Assembly (NCBI RefSeq): GCF_050948175.1
Contig: NC_135199.1
Location: 3,538,501 to 3,602,500, forward strand
Direction: 5' to 3'
Length of the DNA stretch: 64,000 bases
Source: Xylocopa sonorina
Lineage: Eukaryota > Arthropoda > Insecta > Hymenoptera > Apidae
In this document: positions 53,980 through 64,000 of the stretch, one piece after another
How the letters are laid out: each line of letters begins with the position of its first letter
How positions within the stretch are numbered: the stretch's first letter is position 1
Notes under the pieces: model-generated
Database searches by the model: none
Seen by the model: only the letters and a program-made list of their open reading frames with translations
What the model was told of the DNA's origin: nothing
Made by a program: the position numbers and the translations under genes

Positions 53980-54001
53980 GAGAGAGAGAGAGAGAGAGAG
54001 A
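53980..54001. repeat. (GA)n microsatellite
   Basis: About 11 perfect GA units in a purine-rich stretch. Confidence 0.9.
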
Positions 54002-57000
54002 ATAGAGGTGGAACGATGAACAAACGGATTCGACCAAGGGGCGATTCCCTTGCTCTCTCGGGGTCGTTACCCCCTTCCGGATTTGGGTCACCGCTCGAAG
54101 GGCGCTTTGATTCGGCATCGATGAGAAAATTCATTTGACTATACCAATAGAGAGACGCTTCTCTCGGCTTCCGTCGAACTTCTACGGATACCGTTGGTCC
54201 CGTGAGAAAGAATATCGAAGAAGCAACGATACTCCACCGATACCGTTCTCGTGAGAACATCGTTTCGGGGATATGAATTATTTACGACCCCGTGCACTTT
54301 TTCCAAATGAAATCGCACTATTTTCTGGCTTATTCCTGCGTCGTTCTATTACTGTAACATGTACCTACAAGTATCTTTCTATATCATTCTGATACCATTC
54401 CGTTCAATTGGAAAATATAATTTCACGTTCGGTTTATTTTGTAAAAATTATAGTGCGTACAAAATGCGTATTGTTTTGTTACGTTGTATAAATTTCGATA
54501 AGAAGATTGCTCGAAAGCGGGGAGTTTAACCGCGCGTAGAACACTCGTTTTAATTCATTTATGTAGGAACGTTCTCAATTTCCATGGCGTCGTGCCTCCT
54601 GGAAAACTCACGGAGCGCATTAGGGCTTTTCGGGGGTCGTTCCCCTCTTTTCTCGTTCCTCGTGTTCTCAATATCGACCTCGCTTATATTTTCTCGACCC
54701 AATGCGAAGGGTCGTTGGCCCCCCCTCCTTTTCGCTCCCGGAAATCGTGGCTCATGTCTCTCAAAAGCGGCCTCGAACAATGGATTTTATTTCCATTGCA
54801 GTTTGCGACCTTCTGTATCTCGTTTTGCAGCGAAACTTCGCCACGTCCACGTTTACGCTCCTTTCATATTTCTTGTACTTTCCACGGCGATTCAAACAGG
54901 TTAATGAAACATCTGCGGTTCATTACCGCTGTGCGAAGGAAACACAAATATTTTCCATACAACTCCCAGTTCCTATTCGTGGTTTTTGGAACGTCACTAA
55001 TGTATATTTCCAGTTTCGAACTAGTCTATGGGAAAACAGCTTACTTGCGGCTGAAAAATTGATACGAACGAATAAAGTTTCTATTAGTTAAAGAATACGA
55101 TACGATATTTGCGTGATATGTAAATATGTACTATCTTTTATTAAAATGTTGCGCGAAATTCTGCACAAAGGGAGGGAAGCAAATCAACAAGTTTGCTCTG
55201 TTGGGAACACAGAGAAAGTTTTCTTACTCCACTACCGCTACCAAAGTTCGACATTAACTAAAAAAGAAAAAAAAGGAGAGCGTTAGAACGATTCGAAAGT
55301 TTGGCGGATCCTCACGGACAGAATGCAGGAATGATTTACGAGCGGCGTTCAGCTTTCAGGGAAGGTTTTACATTTATTTCGCCTTGCGATTTCTCCTAAT
55401 AAGCTTGTCGAAGAGTACCTAACTGGGACGAAAGGCAAAAATTCCAGCAAACTTTCGTCGAAAAGGGATCCAACGGGTCTTCTACAATTTTATCGGTTGC
55501 CAGTGGCAACGCCTCGAGTTGCCTCGGTAGGTTCAGACCAATTCCTACGTGTTTGCTTCTTCAAAGCGCTGAAGGAGGACCGACCGGGGAGCAAGGACGA
55601 GAAACATGGACGTTCTGGGATAGAGTTAAAAGCGAAAGAACGGCTTTTCTATCGATAGGACCGGGGCCAACAGTTTTTTACCTGAGAGAAATGGAGGAAA
55701 CGAAAATTACGCGATGGAAAATCCAAAGTGGACGTAGGCATTGAAATGGTGGCGCGTGTCTGTCTCGACGAGCATCCTTTTCATTTTGTTTCTGCTTGAT
55801 TTTCGACACAATTATTATCAATATCGAAAAGAAATGTACAAAAGAGGAATTTTACGAATAAAATCTAAAAACAAGAAATTTGATTCTTAAAACGTATTTA
55901 ATTCTTTAATGGAGATGAAGAGTAGATAACGATCTCTTCGTTTTTCTAAACGAAACTTAGAAAATAATGAATTTTTACTTTGGTAACTGGTGTCCGTCTG
56001 ATTGGAAAAAGTTTCAGGAGGGGAGTTTCAGAATATTTCTTAAACGAGTCTTAATAACTGAAGGCTACAAGCCCTTAGTTAACCTTCATTGTCGGTGAAA
56101 TCATGTTCCTTCTTCGAACTGAAGTGTGAGATTCTTGTTGGAGTTTCTGATTAAGTCGAATAGAATATTCAATCGTTTATTCGTGCGTGAATTATTACAT
56201 TTCATTTAACGTGAAACTGTTCAGTCGTAAAATAATTAATCGTGGAAAAGCTGTTGAATTAAATAGAGTTTCATTTTGTATCGTGGTCTGTATTATCATG
56301 TTTTGCAGACTATTTCGCAATACACAATAATAATTATATAAAACTATCAAAGATATCTTTAATTAATAGAAAATTTTTGGTACATGGTGTTTCGTTTTTT
56401 ATTATTCTAAATATAGAGAAGCACTTATGAATGCAAAATTACTTTTTATACTACAATGAGGAGTAAATAATATTAATTTTTCATTAAATTTTGCTCATTA
56501 GATTGTTTCCTTCTCGTGAAAATCTTTTGTTGTATCTAAATTGCAAATTTATAAGAAAATAATTTTAAATCGGCGCAGGCAAGTTTTATTGTTTCATATA
56601 TAAACTGTAAAATTTGTCTATGTTTGTACAAAATGTTCGAAAAAGATTATGCAGTGAACTGGCAAAAGAAAATGGCGGTAACGAGCTGGCAATTCGCAAG
56701 CTTGCGAACTGTAGATGGCGCCACTGTATGGGAAGAGGAAATATGAATAATCATATTTGTAATCACTTATTTATTAAAAATATTCAATGAATTAATAAAT
56801 CTGTTTGGTCTGCTTCTATTCCTCTAATTTCGAAGCACGTTAAGATAGAAGAAAGATTGATATTTGATCGCTGTGACTTGTTATATGCTAATTGTTATTT
56901 CGGGATGTAAATCTGTGTTTTATTAATGACATTTGTTGATCTTCGTTATTTTTAGGATTTCAATGAAATGTGTTTGCATTGCTTCTATCGAAGTTCTATA

Positions 57001-58446
57001 TTATAGATGTCTATTTTTCAGTATACCAATGATTTAAAGCGAGAAACTCCACGAAAAATTGGTTCAATAATTTCGAATGTAATTCTGTTTCAGTTAAGGC
57101 AAGATTATAATACTAATGTAATACTAACGATAAAATACTGTCAAACAGGATGATAATAATAAATTGAAGTTTTATATTATGTAAGAGATCTACGCAAAAT
57201 ATTCGTATAATAACTAAGAATAGTTTGATAAGCGGCTCTGGAAATAGTATGATAAGTATTTCGTCAGAAACGGATATCGTTTATTTCATGATTTTGCTGA
57301 AAACAATTTTCTTTTCTTCTCTATTTATAGTCTTCAAAGGCGCATGCACATGTATTAATTTGTTAAAGTGCTAGTGCATTAACTGACTTATAAACTCATC
57401 AGGAGAAACGCGTATTTGTCAGAAGTATCGTACTTATTTTCCTCTTATTTAATTTTATAGAAGACACAAAATGATTCTGTTGAAAGTATATTAATGTTGG
57501 ATATGTTAATATTTAAGTAAGCATACTAAAATTGTTATACAATGCGAAAAATTTACAATGTTTTCGAAGACTTAATATCCAGAGGCGAAAGAAGTAGCAA
57601 CAACGATGTTTCAGTTATTTTTAAATTATAGTCAACGATTACTTCGTCAAATTGTTGCTCGCGTAGTTTATGATTAAGCTAAAATTATGTTTTCAAAGGA
57701 AAAACTGTATTTCCATCGAACTTCATAGTAGAATTTTAAAATAACATCAATTTTTAATGATCCAGATCGATGTAACTTTCCACTCAACACCAATTAGACA
57801 TTAAATTTTTCTAAAATATGATAAACAGCTTCCGTAATTTAATGCTAGAAGCATGTTGCTGAAAATGTTCCAGCGAGTCGAGCATTTTCATCGCGTCCCT
57901 TTCGCCCTTTGGTTTACAAAATGGCGCGGCTTTGCCTGGGCGGCATTATGGTTTCTCCCGTCCTATAGGGTGGAAGCTTCATTCCACAAAGCCACCCTTC
58001 ACGTGGGGTGAATTCTCGATCCCTCGCACACTGAATTCAAAAGTAACACAAGGGTGGGGGGGAACGTGGTAGGGGTCTCCTAAGGGGACTTCCGGGAAAT
58101 TCTTCGGAAAATGGTATCGGCATACGTCGAATCGTGACTAGCGACATCTAAGAATCGTTGCTCGCACGTATTCGACGCCTGTAGGACATCGTGCGTTGGA
58201 AATGTAGATCGTCACCATGAAATTACCTACACGATGTAACGGAGACTTATGATCTTCTATTACCATACATAGTTTCGAAATGATTGATGCATGGTGCGCC
58301 ATTATGCTACTATACTAGCAGTTGATACTATTTTCTGTCATTGCTTGCGTCGCAGTCTTATTCTATGCTGAATCGACAATATAGATAGTGACATTAAAAT
58401 AGATGAAAGTATCCTTTACATACAAGTATATTTAGACTGTGATTAC

Positions 58447-58452
58447 TTTATT
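58447..58452 (-). terminator. Poly(A) signal AATAAA of acetyltransferase A
   Basis: A canonical AATAAA (plus-strand TTTATT) lies 72 nt past the stop codon of the minus-strand acetyltransferase gene, a normal distance for a short 3'UTR. Confidence 0.5.
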
Positions 58453-58523
58453 AACGGTTGGAATTAAATAAAGGAATGCCTTAGTAACTTCAGACATTTT
58501 CCTTAGGAAAATATGTAACAAAT

Positions 58524-60061
58524 TCAATTCGCACTTCCTGTTTTCGAACCTGTACTGACAGACGATACCTCGTCTTCTTTCGAATCTTCCTGAGGCTGTA
58601 CCAACTTCCCCATGATGGCCGCCGAGTAATTTCCTCGTCCCGGATCGTCGAAGACGATTCGGTCGTTCGCTAGCCATGAACTGTAACGTATTTCCGATAG
58701 GAGCTCGAAACCCATGCTTCGTGCCCTGGTTTGCGCCGCGCCGGATGTGAAAATGCCCGCGATCGCTGGCAGTTTTAAGCTCGCGGCTACCTGCACGCAA
58801 GCGTTCAGAATCGCGATCTCGACACCTTTGTTCTGATAAGACGGGTGCACGCATAGAAGGTAGACGCAGAAGTATTCCGGGTGCCCGAACATTTCGTGCG
58901 CGTTCGTTTGCTTCAGCAACGTGTTCTGCAGATGCATGATTTTTCGCAGAGCATCTCCTTCTAGAATCTGCAGAACGGAAACTTGTTTCTGTTATACCGC
59001 ACACCGATCAGTTCTGCTCGTCAATTATATGAAGTTTTTTGCTTCAAGTACATAGCTTCTATTAATCGACTAGCGTTTACCGTTATCTGAAACTGGTTTC
59101 TAGGTAGGACTAGCTATGGATTACTTGCAATTAATCTTATTGATATGTTATTAACAATCGCGGAGGAGGCACGAGCGATTTGCTTTTATGCGCGTTTAAA
59201 AATATCGCTGACGAGTTTATCTGTACATTTTTTTTAAGACTCCGTTGCTCCTTGACGAACACGATCTCCTCTGAATGATTATCACGGTTACGCAAGATTT
59301 TTAACCGGTTTCGTTACCAGAAAGATCAAATATTTGGTAGAACTTCAACCTCGAGCGTGAATTAGCATTCACGCTCAACTCCTGACAGCGATCTTTTTCT
59401 CGTATCTATGTTATTTGACCGATGTAGTATGGAATCAGCGAAGCTTTAATTTCTATCGACAATTTTAACTAAATAAAAATGACATTGCACGATCGATAAG
59501 ATTATAAAAATCGGTAGGAACCTATGAAGTCTGTTATTAAATTGTTTGCCTTCTCAAAGCCTCGCTAGATGCTGTCAGCTGTCGAGATCGATCATGATCG
59601 TACCTGCACACGACAGTAAGTGTCCGTTTTCTCAGGCTCGCTGTTGATCCGCGCGACTGCCACTCCAACCACGCGACCAGACGCAATACTAGTTGCGATT
59701 ATGCTTGTTGTGTCAGTCATCCACGATCTAATGAGCTCCAGGTATCCGTTCACGGATGCCTGGTTCTGAAGTAACGCGGACGACTTGCACATGGGTTCCT
59801 CGCGAAAAAAGTGGTGCTGCGAAAATCAGATCGCGTTTCAATCCCCCGACATTGTTCACCAGACATTTAGACGCAAAGGCGTTTATGCCACGCGTTCTAC
59901 GCGGTTCCTGTCCGCAGCTAAACTTTGATCAGACGCAACGCTTCGTCGTAATGTGGCTCCTTTAAGTCGAATATCCTGCACCTGACCGACGAGTCCCATT
60001 CGAGCGGTGCCTTCATTCGTACGTCCATCTCCAACGCGTGCTCATCTTTCTCTTCATCCAT
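58524..60061 (-). CDS. Arylalkylamine N-acetyltransferase-like protein A (3 exons)
   Basis: Exons are 60,061-59,924, 59,816-59,604 and 58,967-58,524, all joined in phase 0, giving 264 residues. The protein is a GNAT-fold acetyltransferase of the insect AANAT-like group, which transfers acetyl from acetyl-CoA to amines such as dopamine or serotonin. Visible marks are ALRLIK joined to HHFFREEPMC (the E-P pair at the position of the catalytic Glu in fly Dat), VVGVAVARIN (central strand), YFCVYLLCVHPSYQNKG (motif A) and IFTSGAAQTRARSMGFE (motif B). The acetyl-CoA loop reads QNKGVE, lacking the second Gly of Q-x-x-G-x-G, so cofactor binding or activity may be altered. The start was chosen at 60,061 (A at -3, hydrophilic N-terminus); an in-frame ATG at 60,175 has poor context. 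The first donor, AAA|GTTTAG, is weak. The gene is divergent from its paralogue at 60,355. The substrate is unknown. Confidence 0.88.
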
Positions 60062-60354
60062 ACTCGTTTTGCTGGCTAATGATATTTCCAAAATTGAGCT
60101 TGAGAAGATTCTTAAATTTACACCAGAGAGACAGGAAGTTGAATAGTAAACTAAATAAATTCTGAAGGTGTTCATAAGAGATATCGATACTGTGCTTCAT
60201 CTTAATTCGATCGAAGGCAATTTCAACCTCGAAATTCGTGGAAATCTCACAAATCTGATACAGTTGACAAATGTTCAAAATTATCGTTGGTTAATTATAA
60301 ATTTTCGTCTCTGAAAGTAGCACAGTTTGTTAGAAAACTTGAATCTGTAACAAC
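60062..60354. promoter_or_regulatory. Shared divergent promoter of the two acetyltransferase genes
   Basis: The start codons of the two genes are separated by only 293 bp, so both promoters and 5'UTRs must fit here unless there are untranslated first exons further out. The plus-strand gene has a plausible TATA box (TATAAAT, 60,296-60,302) with an initiator-like CACAGTT about 28 bp downstream (60,321-60,327) and a 5'UTR near 30 nt. No equally clear core element was seen for the minus-strand gene. Confidence 0.5.
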
Positions 60355-61612
60355 ATGTACGGAATGAGGAATATGTCGGAATTAAGTTGGATTCGCAGAA
60401 AGAGCTCGGTCAAGGAAAGCGATTTCTTCGCGTTGAGTCTTCGCGTAGCGGCGATCCGCAAGCATCGACCGTACGATGATTTGCACAGCGCAGACGCCCC
60501 CATAGTTTGGCAGAGATTGTCCGCCGGTTATCGAATCATCGACCTACATTTAGACAAATTTATGCTGGCGTTACACTTTGTACTAGTACATCGCTGGCCG
60601 AAGTACAGTTAATTACGCATAAAACGTGTAACTACGAGCTCGAGAACGCCTTCGAACTATAATCGCCGCGTCAAATATTTAATTTAGAATTAAACGATAC
60701 CAGGCACGATACTAATCTCAAATTATACGTGTTTCAGACGTGCTTCTGCCAATCGGAACCGACGTTTAAAGCAGTCGGCCTGCACGAGGATGCAGTGTCG
60801 ATGAAGAGCTTCATGACAAGAGTGTTCAACCAAATGGAGAACATGATGAGTTTCTGTGCTCTTCAGGAAGGGTCGAACGACCTCGTCGGTGTGCTCATCG
60901 CGTCGAGTTTCAACAAGCCTCGAGGGTACATTCTCAAAGAGGTATGTAAGATCGTGAAAAATTTTATAATTCACAATTTGAACTTCTACAAGTCTACTGT
61001 ATAAGTCGACAAGACGACGAAGTGAAGTTGGATATTTGAAATCGGTCCTCAGCAAGGAGAGACGTTGCGTCAAGTAATGATACTGAGGAACTACGTTACC
61101 ACCAAATCGCAATTTGACAAAACGATAGACGCGCGGTCACTCGTGTCCATCGATGTTGTATGCGTAAAGGCCGACCATCAGAAGAGTGGCATCGGTACCG
61201 CGTTGTTGCAGTCTTGCGTTACTCGTGCGAGCAGTTTCGCGACCGCTTGTATCGGACAGTTCACTTCCGGCGCCGCTCAAACGATCGGTAACGTTTCCCT
61301 TTACCGCCAGCGAGTTCGAGGTCGCAATTTTATGTTCACTCGTCTCGTTCCGTAGATAATACGCAATTTTTTACGTTCGCAGCCGAGAGATCGCAATTTA
61401 AAATGCTTTACGAACTGCCGTACGAACGTTTAAAATTAGAGAAGAGCAGATTCGAAGTGTTCGAGTCTTGCCATCCGGAAAATTATTCCATAGCTTGCAT
61501 GGCGGTGGATGTGACACCGCCTCAGCTGCAATTACCTGCGCCAATTGCATCCGAGCCGATACCTATAGAGAAGCCAACGATAAGACGGAAAAAAGGAAGA
61601 AAGAAAATGTAA
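60355..61612 (+). CDS. Arylalkylamine N-acetyltransferase-like protein B (4 exons)
   Basis: Exons are 60,355-60,585, 60,738-60,941, 61,053-61,287 and 61,383-61,612, giving 299 residues with all phases consistent (0, 0, 1). It is a GNAT-fold protein related to the minus-strand neighbour. Shared marks are SEPTFKAVG (Glu-Pro at the Dat catalytic-Glu position), DLVGVLIASS, SIDVVCVKADHQKSGIGTAL with a complete Q-x-x-G-x-G acetyl-CoA loop, and QFTSGAAQTIAERSQFKMLY (motif B). Acceptors CGTGTTTCAG, TCGGTCCTCAG and ACGTTCGCAG are good. The first donor is ambiguous: CTA|GTACAT at 60,585 fits the family length, but TTT|GTACTA at 60,579 keeps the same frame. The C-terminus carries a Pro-rich stretch and a basic tail (RRKKGRKKM), absent from the neighbour, which may aid membrane or nucleic-acid contact or nuclear targeting. 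The substrate is unknown. Confidence 0.88.
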
Positions 61613-62041
61613 GGCCATTCGAGTACCCTCGTGTTTAGTTCGTTAATGCGTCTTTTTATATACGTAAGTGTTATCTGTCGATTGTTGACCAAAACGAAAC
61701 GCTAATTCAGCTCTTTCGAGATAAAAAGTTATTCCGTGAAGTATACATTAAGGTTACAGACCAATGCATGCGTAACGACAGCGCAGCTCCAGATTTTCCT
61801 TAACCTTGCACTCGGTTTCTGCTTTTATGAGTACTAAAGAAGTGTGTTTCACGTAACGCGTCTGTTCGAACGCAGTCATTAGCAGCAGCATTTTTCACAA
61901 ACTTTTTACATTTTTTCTATCGAATCACAGATATCGAGGACAGGGGCAGAATTTACGGCGTTCTGCGCTTTTGACGCGTTTTACGATCCCCGACGACGTG
62001 GTCGCGCGCGATCTTGGCGAAGGCAGTTTTCGTATATCGCT
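61613..62041. other. Convergent 3' intergenic region
   Basis: These 429 bases separate the stop codons of the plus-strand acetyltransferase and the minus-strand esterase. They must contain both 3'UTRs. I saw no canonical AATAAA for either gene here, only weaker AT-rich words, so the poly(A) sites are unresolved and the two transcripts may overlap. Confidence 0.5.
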
Positions 62042-63646
62042 TCACAGTTCGTCCTTCGGCTGGCGTTTCTCCTCCAGGTCCGGACGTATCGGTAAACTCT
62101 TCCAGAAGTTTATTCTGTCTTTAAAAAGATTCGCCGACATCCAGATTTTACTCTGGCCTATGTGAAGATACTCGAGGTCTTCCGTTCTGACTGGCTTCCA
62201 TTTCACGGGTGTTTCTTCGGACACTTCCGGGGTAGGGTTGCTGAAAGATAATGTTTTATTTAAAACAGAAGTTCAAAACAGAGGACACTTCGTTCGATCC
62301 AAGTGTGGATGCTGTTTGTTTCAAGGCATTTCTGTTACCGTACAGACTTACCCGGACTTTGCAAAGTTGTACCAAAGTGTCGTAAAAAGATCGACTATCT
62401 TGTGATCTCGCTTGCTCAGTGGTTTATCCTTGAATAGCTGTTCCCCAACCGGGAACAGGTATTGAAGTTCATCCGCATGCGACACTCCGTAATCGTTCTC
62501 TGCGTCGCCGAATATTGCGCTGAACGATGCAGTTCCTTTGTACGCTAGATAGTAGTAATAGACGGAAGAAGACTGCTTCCTGAGATAATCGCGCACCGAA
62601 CTATCGATCGCGTACGTGAACCAAGCGTCGCTGTACATCTGCAAAGCATCAGAACAAGTTATTCAAATGTGAGCACCGTGAAAATAGATAGTAGAGACGC
62701 AATCGATGCTGAATAAGTTATTACGTTTCTGTTCGCATAGTTGTCGTTAGTTTCGTATTTTTTAAATCAAATACATAAGAATTGAATTGAATTATTATTC
62801 ATGAGCCTGATAGGCAGATCCGTTTTACCTCCCGTAAAAACTATAACCACGTCCACGACGTTATCTTAGCAAGGTACGAACGTTAACAGTGGCCTTTGGT
62901 CACGCGAGCTCAAAATTCAGCCCGAGTCATTAATCCCGAGCGGCGAGTGTGTGTAATAAGAGAACGCGTTACTAAAGGCCAGATTACACGGCCTGTTTTG
63001 TTCGAATCAACACTTCCGATACGATCGGATTTAAAGCGACGCTGAACGCCGTGAATTATAATTTCCACTGTTCACTTTCGCGAAACGATCGTCTAAAGCG
63101 ACCCGTGGGGTAATTCCGCGATACAATCTGGGCTACGAACAGTCCCGTGATGTAAATGAACTGTGTAAACAGAAGTCGCGTGACGCACTCACATCGATCA
63201 GTTTGAATCGCGTGGAGTTGTCGATCGGCGCATCGTCGAAATAGTATTTCCGTATTTCGGTGGCCACGCGTTTCACCTCGTCCTTTGGACACGTTTCGCC
63301 GAAAAGTAACGAGATCGGGGCAATATTCAAAAAATCCTTGTCCAGCTTCTTGATCAACTCCCCCTTGTTCCGCGTGTATAGCGCTGATAAGGATAAGAAG
63401 AAACGTAAATTCAGAATATGGGAAACGTGACGTACGGTTTGACGCGTTGAGCGAACATCCTTGGACTCGTTTAAAAATACCTGCTGCTACGAGCGCCCCT
63501 TCCTCGGATGTAACGCCTGTCATCCATGGTATGTCTGACATGCGGCCATGCTTCGACAAGAGGGTTGGATCTTCCGTCAAGAACGCGCCAGGGTGGACAG
63601 GCTCGATTACTGGTCTGAAGGGTATCATTGGACAGTAACCGAATAC
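62042..63646 (-). CDS. Type-B carboxylesterase, C-terminal half, ending in KDEL (partial, continues past right edge)
   Basis: Four exons, 63,646-63,481, 63,383-63,193, 62,638-62,352 and 62,240-62,042 (phases 1, 0, 2), encode the last 280 residues of an alpha/beta-hydrolase of the insect carboxylesterase family, which cleaves esters of lipids, hormones or xenobiotics. Full-length members run about 550 residues, so the half with the nucleophile Ser lies off the right edge. Visible marks are PFRPVIEP, the acid in TSEEG (catalytic Glu near 63,500), VYYYYLAYKG, the catalytic His in GVSHADELQYLF (62,479-62,477), LWYNFAKSGNPTP and VKWKPV. The acidic/basic tail ends QPKDEL then TGA: KDEL is the classic ER-retrieval signal, so the enzyme is predicted to stay in the ER lumen, as mammalian liver carboxylesterases do with HxEL tails. 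Residues around both catalytic positions look intact. Confidence 0.9.
62639..63192 (-). other. 554-bp intron of the carboxylesterase
   Basis: It is bounded by donor GAT|GTGAGT and acceptor GATGCTTTGCAG. The flanking residues (FKLID then MYSDAWFTYAID) join without a gap compared with the usual esterase pattern, so no hidden exon is expected. The other two introns in the window are short (97 and 111 bp). Confidence 0.7.
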
Positions 63647-64000
63647 CTGATGGAAAATAGATTTTTCGTTAAAGTTGTTCTTTCTTTAATTTTTTTTTAT
63701 TTAGATTTTTTGTTTGATTCTCGGCACTTTTAAGATAAAACGTTGGATTTAACTCGGTTCGAATGTACTTAGTCATTGCGAGGAAGCAATGATTGTCCAC
63801 GACTGAGCGTTCCCTCGATTTAATGACACCTTCGCGTAGTTAACGACTCCTTTGAATCATCGTGAAATCCGTAGACAATCTTTACGAGGACAATGCCAGC
63901 AATTTATCGTTTCATTTTCTATCAACTTTCACTTCCATTCGTGTCTTTGAACCGCGTCTACATCTGTATATAGGTACGTACTCATCGTACTGTCGCTATT
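63647..64000 (-). other. Intron of the carboxylesterase (incomplete)
   Basis: The acceptor TCTATTTTCCATCAG precedes the exon starting at 63,646. No further coding exon could be read in the remaining 354 bases on the minus strand, so the previous exon lies outside the window. Confidence 0.6.

Larger units (their letters stand above)
41201..58430. other. Intergenic region between Imp and the acetyltransferase cluster
   Basis: I found no gene here that I can support. Sequence is AT-rich at 42-44, 48.6-49.1, 51.2-52 and 55.8-57.9 kb, with CpG-richer blocks at 44.5-45.4 and 49.9-50.9 kb. Open frames are short, lack splice context, or are low in complexity (a GA-rich frame at 50.0-50.5 kb). Notable non-coding items are the hairpin at 47.1 kb, the duplicated TGCA-rich element at 48.5/49.3 kb, a GA repeat at 53.98 kb and a CTCF-like word at 56.7 kb. 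Confidence 0.5.

Noticed and set aside
58432..59004. 190-codon minus-strand frame over the last exon of acetyltransferase A
   Set aside because: It is the wrong frame over a clear GNAT-coding exon; its peptide is Arg-rich and unrelated.

Overview
This is eukaryotic, intron-rich DNA with the look of an aculeate hymenopteran, most likely a bee. Three things point that way: small exons far apart with canonical GT-AG borders, abundant TCG/CGA words and GA/CT microsatellites, and coding exons of insect-type families (Imp/IGF2BP, insect arylalkylamine N-acetyltransferase-like proteins, a type-B carboxylesterase). The species call is inference. No bacterial, viral or intact transposon gene was recognised, and no tRNA or rRNA.

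Left and centre (1 to about 41,200, minus strand): the 5' part of Imp, the insect IGF2 mRNA-binding protein. A CpG-rich promoter/5'UTR block (39.3-41.2 kb) leads into a coding exon at 39,305-39,131 with a perfect Kozak start that encodes most of an RRM. A 13.9-kb intron follows, then a 64-nt exon at 25,273-25,210 that finishes the RRM in frame. A 57-nt exon at 17,479-17,423 keeps the same phase. A separate CpG-rich block at 11.2-12.4 kb precedes a probable alternative first coding exon (11,191-11,103) that ends in that same phase. It would therefore give an Imp isoform without the RRM. The KH-domain exons were not found and should lie beyond position 1. The rest of this half appears to be intron with microsatellites and possible regulatory blocks.

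Centre right (about 41,200 to 58,430): a long stretch with no gene I can support, AT-rich in parts. It holds a duplicated TGCA-rich element (48.5 and 49.3 kb), a strong hairpin (47.1 kb) and one CTCF-like word (56.7 kb). A second TGCA-rich cluster lies in the Imp intron at 20.5-21.9 kb.

Right end (58.4 to 64 kb): a compact gene cluster. Two related GNAT-fold N-acetyltransferase genes stand head to head with 293 bp between their start codons (minus: 60,061-58,524; plus: 60,355-61,612). Their complete exon structures could be read. The plus-strand gene converges on the 3' half of a carboxylesterase (minus, 63,646-62,042, continuing off the right edge) that ends in KDEL, an ER-retention signal. 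No shared pathway can be shown from the sequence; the acetyltransferase pair is probably a local duplication sharing one promoter.
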